A program made the position numbers and the translations under genes. Below, piece after piece: positions 1 through 6,441 of a stretch of DNA of 7,854 nucleotides. The stretch spans positions 1 to 7,854 of the forward strand of contig JAEYSH010000211.1 of NCBI GenBank assembly GCA_023434825.1, given 5' to 3'. Numbering within the stretch: the first letter of the stretch is position 1; each line of letters begins with the position of its first letter. Under the pieces are notes generated by a model. It saw only the letters and a list, made by a program, of their open reading frames with translations, had not been told where the DNA came from and ran no database searches. The stretch is from Methanobacteriota archaeon (GTDB lineage Archaea > Methanobacteriota > Methanobacteria > Methanobacteriales > Methanobacteriaceae).

Positions 1-1705
1 CATGTACACAACAATAATCAAATTCTATACCCTGGCCGATCCGGATTGGCCCGGCACCAAGAATTATAACTTTTTTATTATCAGAAACTTCCACTTCATC
101 GAATTGTTCATAAGTACCATAATAATAAGGTGTTTTTGCTTCAAATTCAGCAGCGCAAGTATCTACCATTTTATAGGTAGGCAAAATATCGTTTTCTTTA
201 CGCATATTTCTAATTTCTTCTTCGCTGAATCCTGAAATTTCTGCAAGTTTTTTATCAGAGAATCCCATTCTCTTTGCTTTTCTAAGCATAAATGGGTCAG
301 AAATAGTTTCTTTATTTAGTTTATTTTCAAAATCAATAATATTCAATATTTTATAAAGGAAAAATTCGTCGATTTTTGTAATCTCTTTAATTTTATAAAT
401 ATCCATTCCAGATTTCAAAGCGGTGTAAACTTGGAAAATACGTTCATCTGTGGCTTTTTCAAGTGCTTCTTCATCAAAATCAACATCATCAAAACCAAAC
501 CGTTTAATATCAAGAGATCTAATTGCTTTATGGAGTGATTCTTCAATGGTTCTACCAATGGACATTACTTCACCAGTAGATTTCATTTGAACTCCAATTT
601 GCTTATTTATACCTTTAAATTTATCAAATGGCCATCGGGGTATTTTAGCAACAACATAATCAATTGAAGGTTCAAAAGATGCGGGTGTTTCTTTAGTAAT
701 ATCATTCTGTATCTCATCAAGGGTCATTCCAATTGCTATTTTGGATGATATTTTAGCTATTGGATATCCTGTGGCCTTAGAAGCAAGCGCACTACTTCTA
801 CTAACCCTTGGATTAACTTCAATTACTTTATATTCTCCAGTTATGGGGTGAACTGCAAATTGTATGTTACATCCTCCCTGAATTTTAAGCGCCCGTATAA
901 TCTTAATAGAAGCATCTCTGAGCCTCTGGTTATCATCATCACTTAAAGTCTGTGAAGGAGCTACAACTATACTTTCTCCAGTGTGAATTCCCAGGGGGTC
1001 AATATTTTCCATGTTACAAACGATGATACAGGTATCGTTTTTATCCCTCATTACCTCGTATTCGAACTCTTTCCAGCCCATTACTGATTCATCAATGAGT
1101 ACCTGGCCAATAAAACTCATATCAAGCCCTCGTGTAGCTACCTCACGAAGCTGTTCTTCATTATAGGCTACGCCACCACCAGTACCTCCCAATGTAAATG
1201 CAGGCCTTACAATAACTGGATATCCAATCTGTTCAACTGCTTCTAAAGCATCTTCTAATGAACTAACTGCCCTTGCCTTTGGTACAGGCTCATTAAGCTC
1301 TTTCATGAAACTGTCGAAAAGATCACGGTCTTCTACATTCCTGATTGTTTCTACAGAAGATCCTATTACTTTAATCCCTTTAAGTGCCCCTATCTTTTCA
1401 AGACCAGTAGCCACATTTAAACCAGTTTGACCACCCATTGTTGGTAAAATAGCGTCTGGTTTTTCTTTTTCTATGATTTTTGCAACAATTTCTGGAGTTA
1501 ATGGCTCAACATAAACGCTGTCTGCCATATCCATATCTGTTTGAATTGTTGCAGGATTACTATTTACAAGTATTGTTTCTATTCCTTCATCTTTTAGTGA
1601 TTTACAAGCTTGAGAGCCAGAATAATCAAATTCAGCAGCCTGTCCTATTTGAATTGGCCCTGATCCAATGATAAGAACTTTTTTTATGTCGTCATCCTTC
1701 GGCAT
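1..1705 (-). CDS. carB: Carbamoyl-phosphate synthase large subunit, N-terminal half (runs off left edge)
   Basis: The large subunit makes carbamoyl phosphate from bicarbonate, ammonia supplied by CarA and two ATP, feeding pyrimidine and arginine synthesis in the cytoplasm. The 568 codons present read without a stop or frameshift. I see the dinucleotide-like loop SGPIQIGQAAEFDYSG near residues 14-29, TMGGQTGLN at 89-97, the ATP-grasp residues R127 and RPAFTLGGTGGG at about 167-178, and the EVNPRVSRSSALASKATG block that closes the first (carboxyphosphate) ATP-grasp domain. An oligomerisation-type region follows. The last residues, GAGPIRIGQGIEFDYCC, are the start of the second synthetase half, so the carbamate kinase half and the allosteric domain lie outside the window. 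The family is usually about 1,070 residues as one chain; some archaea split it, but this piece already crosses the half boundary. The ATG is supported by GGGG on the minus strand at 1713-1716, seven bases upstream. It lies 78 bases downstream of carA on the same strand. Confidence 0.97.
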   Translation of the reverse strand, partial: MPKDDDIKKVLIIGSGPIQIGQAAEFDYSGSQACKSLKDEGIETILVNSNPATIQTDMDMADSVYVEPLTPEIVAKIIEKEKPDAILPTMGGQTGLNVATGLEKIGALKGIKVIGSSVETIRNVEDRDLFDSFMKELNEPVPKARAVSSLEDALEAVEQIGYPVIVRPAFTLGGTGGGVAYNEEQLREVATRGLDMSFIGQVLIDESVMGWKEFEYEVMRDKNDTCIIVCNMENIDPLGIHTGESIVVAPSQTLSDDDNQRLRDASIKIIRALKIQGGCNIQFAVHPITGEYKVIEVNPRVSRSSALASKATGYPIAKISSKIAIGMTLDEIQNDITKETPASFEPSIDYVVAKIPRWPFDKFKGINKQIGVQMKSTGEVMSIGRTIEESLHKAIRSLDIKRFGFDDVDFDEEALEKATDERIFQVYTALKSGMDIYKIKEITKIDEFFLYKILNIIDFENKLNKETISDPFMLRKAKRMGFSDKKLAEISGFSEEEIRNMRKENDILPTYKMVDTCAAEFEAKTPYYYGTYEQFDEVEVSDNKKVIILGAGPIRIGQGIEFDYCCVH

Positions 1706-1783
1706 TTTTAGTCCCCGTATGTAATTTTTTTTATTTGTGATTTTAGTTCATAAATTATAATTTTTATCGTTATTTTTAAGTGA
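1706..1783 (-). other. carA-carB intergenic spacer with carB ribosome binding site
   Basis: This 78-base AT-rich spacer separates the carA stop from the carB start. It holds a Shine-Dalgarno element, GGGG on the minus strand at 1713-1716. A weak TATA-like run (minus-strand TTATAATTTAT, about 1752-1762) would put a transcript start roughly 25 to 30 bases ahead of carB. carB could therefore have its own promoter as well as reading through from carA. The spacing fits a promoter, but AT-rich archaeal spacers give such matches by chance. I see no oligo-T terminator on the minus strand here. Confidence 0.4.
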
Positions 1784-2866
1784 TTAATATTTATTTACAA
1801 TTTTAAGGAATCGGTCAAATGTATAATCTGTATCGTGAGGTCCTGGACCTGCTTCTGGGTGATACTGCACACTTGAAACTGGGAGTTCCTTATGTTCTAT
1901 CCCTTCTGGTGTTCCATCATTTAGATTCATCTGAGTCATTCTGAGTGGAGTTTCATCTATTGAGGAAGGATCAATTGTAAATCCATGATTTTGAGAAGTT
2001 ATGGAAACTTTATCAGTTCTAAGGTCTTTAATCGGTTGATTTATTCCCCTGTGACCAAATTTCATTTTATATATTTTGGCTCCAAATGCAAGACCAATTA
2101 TCTGTTGACCCAGACATATTCCAAACATAGGAAGTCTTTCTGAAAGCTTCTGCACGTTTGAAATCGCTTCTTTTACTCTTTCTGGATTTCCGGGACCGCT
2201 GGACACGAGTATTCCATCTGGATCAAAATCAAGAACTTCTTTATAATCCATTTTATAAGGTAAAACCACAACGCCCGTTTCTCTTTTAAGCAATGCTTTT
2301 ATACTGTTATTTTTTATACCACAATCAAGTACTGCTATCCTCTTCTTGAAGTCTTCTCCAAAAATTTTTGGTTCCTTAACACATACCTGATCTACAAGGT
2401 CTAAATTTTCAATTCCTTGTTGAGATTTAGCCATTTCCAGTATTTCTTCATCTTCAATATCTTCTGTTGAGAGAACTCCTTTCATTGCTCCATGTTCTCT
2501 TATTTTTATGGTGAGAGCTCTGGTATCAATTCCACTAATTCCCGGAATCTCATATTCTGATAGAAAATCAGTAAGACTTTTAGTTGATTTTGCGTGGGAT
2601 GGGTGCTGACTTTCTTCCCTTACAATGAATCCTTCTGCTTTTATTCCTTCAGATTGGAACCATTTTTCTGATATTCCATAATTACCCTGCAGAGGATATG
2701 TATTCATCAATAACTGACCTTTATATGAAGGATCTGTTAAAGACTCAACATAACCCGTCATACCTGTTGCAAAAACTACTTCCCCAGTTTTTGTAGTTTC
2801 AAAGCCAAAGCTTTCTCCTTTTAATATTGTTCCGTCTTCTAAAGCAAGTTTTGCTTCTCTTACCAT
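1784..2866 (-). CDS. carA: Carbamoyl-phosphate synthase small (glutamine amidotransferase) subunit
   Basis: CarA hydrolyses glutamine and passes ammonia through an internal tunnel to CarB. The 360-residue length is typical for the family. The N-terminal CPSase small-chain domain covers about residues 1-140, with GMTGYVESLTDPSYKGQ near 35-51 and GISGIDTRALT near 109-119. The C-terminal class I glutamine amidotransferase domain covers about 175-360. It has SSGPGNP at 222-228, the nucleophile C251 in GICLGQQ, and H336 and E338 in QYHPEAGPGPHDT, so the full Cys-His-Glu triad is present. The ATG is set by a strong Shine-Dalgarno element, GGTGAT (minus strand, 2870-2875), three bases upstream. A TATA box at about 2905-2913 gives it its own promoter downstream of rimI. 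carB follows on the same strand, as expected for partner subunits. Confidence 0.98.
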   Translation of the reverse strand: MVREAKLALEDGTILKGESFGFETTKTGEVVFATGMTGYVESLTDPSYKGQLLMNTYPLQGNYGISEKWFQSEGIKAEGFIVREESQHPSHAKSTKSLTDFLSEYEIPGISGIDTRALTIKIREHGAMKGVLSTEDIEDEEILEMAKSQQGIENLDLVDQVCVKEPKIFGEDFKKRIAVLDCGIKNNSIKALLKRETGVVVLPYKMDYKEVLDFDPDGILVSSGPGNPERVKEAISNVQKLSERLPMFGICLGQQIIGLAFGAKIYKMKFGHRGINQPIKDLRTDKVSITSQNHGFTIDPSSIDETPLRMTQMNLNDGTPEGIEHKELPVSSVQYHPEAGPGPHDTDYTFDRFLKIVNKY

Positions 2867-2869
2867 TAA

Positions 2870-2875
2870 ATCACC
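2870..2875 (-). promoter_or_regulatory. Ribosome binding site of carA
   Basis: The minus strand reads GGTGAT, a six-base match to the archaeal Shine-Dalgarno consensus (GGAGGTGATCC). It ends three bases before the carA ATG and fixes that start. Confidence 0.75.
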
Positions 2876-2904
2876 GTGGTTAATCGTAATTCGTTCTTAA
2901 AATA

Positions 2905-2915
2905 TTTATATAAAT
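2905..2915 (-). promoter_or_regulatory. Predicted TATA box of the carA(B) promoter
   Basis: On the minus strand this reads ATTTATATAAA, very close to the methanogen box-A consensus TTTATATA. Its centre is about 44 bases ahead of the carA ATG. With the usual archaeal spacing of about 25 bases, transcription would begin near 2884-2886, leaving a leader of about 18 bases that just includes the GGTGAT ribosome binding site. The rest of the 124-base gap from 2867 to 2990 shows no gene and no oligo-T terminator for rimI. I could not identify a pyrimidine- or arginine-responsive operator. Confidence 0.65.
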
Positions 2916-2990
2916 TATAATTAGTAAATTGGAATCTATAATCTCCTTTATGTCATTTGATTTTCAAGTATTTATCTTTAAGTGAAGTTG

Positions 2991-3431
2991 CTAATTTTCA
3001 TTAATTTCTTTTTTCATGATGACAGCATCCTCACCGTCTTCATAATAATTTTCAAGGATTTCTTTTTCTTTAAATCCGACTTTATTGTAAAATTTCCTTG
3101 CGCCACTATTTCCAACCCTTACTTCAAGCTTAATTTCCCTAACACTACATTTTGAGAATATATTAATTGCATAGCCAACCAGTTCTTTCCCTATGTCTTT
3201 CTTTCTGTATTTTTTATCTACAGCTAGAGAAATTATATGACCCTCATCTTCATACCTGATCCAAAATATAATATATCCCACGACAATATTATCTTGTTGC
3301 GCTACCAGAAATCCCGCTCCTAAATTATAAATATCAATAAGAATACTGGGAGGATAAGGATCTTTAAAAGCTTCTGTTTCTATTTCCAGAACTCTTTTAA
3401 TGTCTGAACGCGTGAATTCTCTTATTATCAT
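2991..3431 (-). CDS. rimI: GNAT-family protein N-terminal acetyltransferase, RimI/Ard1 type
   Basis: Proteins of this family move an acetyl group from acetyl-CoA to the N-terminal amine of proteins; archaeal members act more broadly than bacterial RimI, which targets ribosomal protein S18. The 146 residues form one GNAT domain. ISLAVDKKYRKKDIGKEL (about 67-84) is motif A, the acetyl-CoA pyrophosphate loop, and LEVRVGNSGARKFYNKVGF (102-120) is motif B. The end, NYYEDGEDAVIMKK, is the usual RimI tail. E103 and Y115 fall at the same numbers as the proposed catalytic Glu and Tyr of enteric RimI. In the Q/R-x-x-G-x-G/A signature the middle glycine is aspartate (R76-K-K-D79-I-G81). The ATG has GGGG on the minus strand at 3438-3441, six bases upstream. 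The gene diverges from the UPF0146 gene with 19 bases between starts and points toward carA. Protein targets cannot be told from sequence. Confidence 0.9.
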   Translation of the reverse strand: MIIREFTRSDIKRVLEIETEAFKDPYPPSILIDIYNLGAGFLVAQQDNIVVGYIIFWIRYEDEGHIISLAVDKKYRKKDIGKELVGYAINIFSKCSVREIKLEVRVGNSGARKFYNKVGFKEKEILENYYEDGEDAVIMKKEINEN

Positions 3432-3450
3432 GAATATCCCCGTGATAGAA
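3432..3450. promoter_or_regulatory. Back-to-back ribosome binding sites of two divergent genes
   Basis: These 19 bases separate the rimI start (minus) from the preferred UPF0146 start (plus). CCCC at 3438-3441 is GGGG on the minus strand, six bases from the rimI ATG. GTGAT at 3442-3446 directly abuts it and lies four bases from the plus-strand ATG at 3451. Each element has proper spacing for its own start, which supports both start calls. There is no room for a promoter here. Confidence 0.65.
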
Positions 3451-3846
3451 ATGTGGAACGATTTTGCTCAATATATAATCAATAATTATCAAGATGCAGA
3501 TAAGATAGTTGAAATTGGAGTTGGAAAATTTCATAAAGTTGGTTCTATTCTCCATGAAAACCTTAAAGCTAATATTGTCTTGACAGATATTAAACCTTCT
3601 TCCAATAAAATAGTTCAAGATGATATATGTAATCCTAACTTAAAAATATATAAGGGATCATCTCTTATTTATTCCATACGACCACAACCAGAATTACAGC
3701 CATATATTATTAAAGTTGCAGAAAATGTTGGCGCAGACTTAATTATTAAACCGTTTTCAACAGAATTTGTGAGTTCTAAGAAAATGAAGCTTGTAAATTA
3801 CAGGAAAACCAGTTTTTATAAAATGTCAGCCATTAAATTAATTTAA
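3451..3846 (+). CDS. UPF0146 family protein of unknown function, Rossmann-like
   Basis: This is a 131-residue conserved archaeal protein without an assigned role. It opens with MWNDFAQYIINNY, then KIVEIGVGKF (18-27), which looks like the glycine-rich first loop of a nucleotide- or SAM-binding Rossmann fold. NIVLTDIKP follows (41-49), with D46 at the end of the second strand, where such folds often hold a ribose-contacting acid. The family signatures VQDDICNPNLKIYKG (about 55-69), LIYSIRPQPELQP (72-84) and ADLIIKPFSTE (95-105) come next, and the tail is basic. I chose ATG 3451 because GTGAT sits four bases before it and the conserved region begins there. Upstream in-frame ATGs at 3430 and 3400 would overlap rimI; the one at 3430 shares the palindrome CATG with the rimI start. 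It lies 43 bases ahead of the ATPase gene and may share its transcript. Methyltransferase-like binding is inference; no catalytic motif is clear. Confidence 0.85.
   Translation: MWNDFAQYIINNYQDADKIVEIGVGKFHKVGSILHENLKANIVLTDIKPSSNKIVQDDICNPNLKIYKGSSLIYSIRPQPELQPYIIKVAENVGADLIIKPFSTEFVSSKKMKLVNYRKTSFYKMSAIKLI
3471..3479 (-). promoter_or_regulatory. Predicted TATA box of rimI, inside the UPF0146 coding region
   Basis: The minus strand reads ATTATATAT, centred about 44 bases ahead of the rimI ATG. Usual archaeal spacing places the transcript start near 3450, giving a leader of roughly 18 bases, the same geometry as carA. It overlaps codons 7-10 of the divergent UPF0146 gene, which fits the lack of other space but makes a chance match more likely. 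Confidence 0.5.
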
Positions 3847-3853
3847 TTTTATT
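3842..3853 (+). promoter_or_regulatory. Possible TATA-like element ahead of the ATPase gene
   Basis: The run TTTAATTTTATT, overlapping the UPF0146 stop codon, lies about 43 bases before the ATPase ATG, which is the spacing seen for carA and rimI. The whole 43-base gap is almost pure A and T, so this could be chance, and the ATPase may simply be read from the UPF0146 transcript. The ribosome binding site of the ATPase is weak (AAGAAGTG, 3877-3884). Confidence 0.3.
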
Positions 3854-3889
3854 ATTAATTCAAATAATTAAATTCTAAGAAGTGTAACC

Positions 3890-6421
3890 ATGAAATGGGA
3901 AAACTTAAGTGTAGAAGAAACCTTAAAAGAGCTAAAAACAGATGCTGATAAAGGTTTAACAACCAAAGAAGCGGAAGAGCGCTCGCTTAAATATGGAAAA
4001 AACGAATTGGTTGAAAAAGAGAAACCAGGCCCAATAAGCCTTTTTTTAAGCCAATTTAAAGAAATACTAATTATTATACTAATTTTTGCAGCCATAGCTG
4101 CATATTTTGTCGGTGATGTAATTGACGCCATCGTTATCCTTATTGTAGTAGTTATAAATGCAGTAGTTGGATTTGTACAGGAATACCGGGCAGAAAAAGC
4201 AATGGAAAAGCTTAAAGGACTTATAACAAGTGAAGCAGTTGTAGTTCGTGACGGAAAAGAACAAAAAGTTCCTGCAATGGATTTGGTGCCTGGAGATATT
4301 GTCATCGTTGAAGAAGGAGATAATATTCCTGCAGATTTAAGAGTAATCCAGACTTCTGATTTGAAGATTAATGAATCCGCCCTTACTGGAGAATCACTTC
4401 CTGTTGAAAAAATATGCGATGCCCTCGAGCCAGGTGAAGAAAGCACATGTAACATAATTTATATGGAAACAGATGTTTCCACAGGTAGAGGACGAGGTGT
4501 GGTTACAGATATAGGTATGGATACTGAAATCGGTAAAATAGCCGAAATGATTCAGGAAGAAGAGGAAGAAACACCTTTACATCAGAAAATTGGAAGACTT
4601 GGAAGAAATCTGGGAATTCTGGCATTAGGAGTTTGTTCAATTGTATTTATACTGGAGTACTTTCAGGGCACTCCCATTGTAGAAACATTCCTTATTGCAA
4701 TTTCATTAGCAGTAGCATCTGTTCCTGAAGGACTTCCAGCAATTTTAACATTAACTCTTGCTCTTGGAATGCAGAGAATGGCTAAAAGTAATGCAGTAGT
4801 TAGAAGACTACTTGCAGTAGAAACATTAGGTTCATGTAACGTCATATGTACTGATAAAACAGGTACCCTTACCAAAAACAAAATGACCGTTACAGAAACT
4901 CAGATTACTGCTCCTGAAAGAGCTTTTGAAATATCTGCATTATGTAATAATTCAAGCATTAATGAAGGCAAAGTTATAGGAGACCCTACTGATGGGGCAA
5001 TCCTGATGTTTGCTCAAGATAATGGATATTCAAAAAAAGAACTTGAAAAAAGATATCCAAGGATTTATGAGATTCCACTGGACAGTGTTAGGAAAAGAAT
5101 GACCACTGTAAATGAAATAGATGGAGAAAAATACGTTCTTATTAAAGGGGCCCCAGAAATTGTTTTAAATAGATGTATGTGGATTGAAAAGAATGAAAAA
5201 GTGCAAAAAATTACAAAACAAGACAGAGAATCCGTATTAAATGATTTAAAAGATATGACTGGTAAAGCACTTCGTGTTCTTGCCCTTGCTTACAAAAAAA
5301 TCCCATATGAAGAAAGTAAATTTGATACAATCCACAAGGACAAGTTAGAAGAAAATCTTATCTTTGTGGGTTTGTTGGGAATGATGGATCCACCAAGAAA
5401 AGAGGCCAAAGAAGCAGTTGCAACCTGTAAGAAAGCAGGAATTAAAGTAGTAATGATTACTGGTGATCATGAAGACACTGCAGCAGCTATTGGAAGAGAA
5501 ATAGGGATACTTACTGAGGGAAAAGTTCTCACAGGTTCCCATTTGGATAAACTTTCTGATGCAGAATTTGAACGTATTGTGGAAGATGTTCAGGTTTATG
5601 CAAGAGTTTTCCCTGAGCAAAAAGTTAGAATTGTAGAAGCGCTTAAAGATAAAGGAGATATTACTGCTATGACTGGAGATGGTGTAAATGACGCTCCAGC
5701 ACTTAAAAAAGCAGCTATTGGAGTTGCCATGGGAAGCGGTACTGATGTTGCAAAAGAGTCCGCAGACATGCTTTTACAGGATGATAACTTTGCTACAATT
5801 GTTAAAGCAGTTAAAGAAGGGCGTACTATATTTGATAATATAAGAAGATTCGTGAGATTCCAGCTTTCAACCAACGTAGGGGCGATACTCACCATTACTG
5901 CAGCCTCAATTATGAGCCTTCCCATTCCATTCAACCCAATTCAGGTTCTCTGGATAAATATCATAATGGACGGGCCTCCTGCACAGTCTTTAGGTGTGGA
6001 ACCGCCAGAAAAAAACGTTATGGAACGTCCACCGCATAAAGAAGAAATAATTCCAAAGAGAAATCTTATAAGAATTATTCTTGCAGGATTAGTAATGACT
6101 GTAGGTACCCTTGCACTTTATATATACGAACTAAGTCTTGGAATTGGTGAATTAAAAGCAACTTCCATTGCCTTCACCGTTTTTGTAATGTTCCAGATAT
6201 TTAACGTGTTTAACTGCAGATCAGAAAAAGGATTTTCTAATAAATTCCTTTTAATAGCTATTGGAATATCATTTATTCTACAATTATGCGTTATTTACAT
6301 TCCATTCTTTGAAGGAATCTTTAGAACCACCCCCCTATCTGCCATAGATTGGTTAATTATCCTTGCAGTTTCATGTACAATCTTAATCAGTGATTGGCTG
6401 GTTGCAAGGTTTATAAAATAA
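3890..6421 (+). CDS. P2-type cation-transporting ATPase, SPCA/PMR1-like Ca2+ (possibly Mn2+) pump
   Basis: This membrane pump uses ATP, through a phospho-aspartate, to export a divalent cation. At 843 residues it is complete. The order is an N-terminal cation-ATPase domain (about 1-70), M1-M2 (about 52-97), the actuator with TGES (166-169), M3-M4 (about 239-292) with PEGLP (279-283), the phosphorylation loop DKTGTLTK with D322, the nucleotide-binding region with KGAPE (419-423), MITGDH (522-527) and TGDGVNDAPA (595-604), and M5-M10 (about 657-840). Site-II calcium ligands are present: E280, N690 and D694 (SERCA E309, N796, D800). Site-I positions are mostly changed: A665 for E771, M693 for T799, Q769 for E908, with N662 kept. 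M6 reads WINIIMDGPPAQSLG, as in secretory-pathway Ca2+/Mn2+ pumps, and Q699 matches the PMR1 glutamine linked to Mn2+ selectivity. The start MKWENLSVEETLKEL is typical of the PacL group. cbiJ follows after 20 bases. The substrate is inferred, not shown. Confidence 0.95.
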   Translation: MKWENLSVEETLKELKTDADKGLTTKEAEERSLKYGKNELVEKEKPGPISLFLSQFKEILIIILIFAAIAAYFVGDVIDAIVILIVVVINAVVGFVQEYRAEKAMEKLKGLITSEAVVVRDGKEQKVPAMDLVPGDIVIVEEGDNIPADLRVIQTSDLKINESALTGESLPVEKICDALEPGEESTCNIIYMETDVSTGRGRGVVTDIGMDTEIGKIAEMIQEEEEETPLHQKIGRLGRNLGILALGVCSIVFILEYFQGTPIVETFLIAISLAVASVPEGLPAILTLTLALGMQRMAKSNAVVRRLLAVETLGSCNVICTDKTGTLTKNKMTVTETQITAPERAFEISALCNNSSINEGKVIGDPTDGAILMFAQDNGYSKKELEKRYPRIYEIPLDSVRKRMTTVNEIDGEKYVLIKGAPEIVLNRCMWIEKNEKVQKITKQDRESVLNDLKDMTGKALRVLALAYKKIPYEESKFDTIHKDKLEENLIFVGLLGMMDPPRKEAKEAVATCKKAGIKVVMITGDHEDTAAAIGREIGILTEGKVLTGSHLDKLSDAEFERIVEDVQVYARVFPEQKVRIVEALKDKGDITAMTGDGVNDAPALKKAAIGVAMGSGTDVAKESADMLLQDDNFATIVKAVKEGRTIFDNIRRFVRFQLSTNVGAILTITAASIMSLPIPFNPIQVLWINIIMDGPPAQSLGVEPPEKNVMERPPHKEEIIPKRNLIRIILAGLVMTVGTLALYIYELSLGIGELKATSIAFTVFVMFQIFNVFNCRSEKGFSNKFLLIAIGISFILQLCVIYIPFFEGIFRTTPLSAIDWLIILAVSCTILISDWLVARFIK

Positions 6422-6441
6422 GCTAAAGGGGTTTTACGTAA

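Noticed and set aside
2..235. Plus-strand open frame of 77 codons at the left edge
   Set aside because: It lies opposite the carB coding frame, which reads through with conserved motifs; the plus-strand product is low-complexity Phe/Ile-rich and has no supported ribosome binding site.
1480..1671. Plus-strand open frame of 63 codons
   Set aside because: Shadow of the highly conserved carB N-terminus on the minus strand.
2867..2990. Possible riboswitch or attenuator leader ahead of carA
   Set aside because: The predicted leader is only about 18 bases and the gap shows no stable stem-loop or conserved aptamer pattern.
3400..3450. N-terminal extension of the UPF0146 protein to an ATG at 3400 or 3430
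   Set aside because: The extension overlaps the start of rimI, lies outside the conserved domain, and the ATG at 3451 has a better-placed ribosome binding site (GTGAT).
3397..3618. Minus-strand open frame of 73 codons overlapping the rimI start
   Set aside because: Antisense to the UPF0146 gene, different frame from rimI, and no family resemblance.
3868..4455. Minus-strand open frame of 195 codons
   Set aside because: Antisense shadow of the ATPase gene; the product is Ser/Thr-rich in the way expected from the complement of a coding strand, and the plus strand carries clear ATPase motifs.
5345..5934. Two further minus-strand open frames opposite the ATPase
   Set aside because: Both are antisense to the conserved ATP-binding and hinge region of the pump and have no motif of their own.
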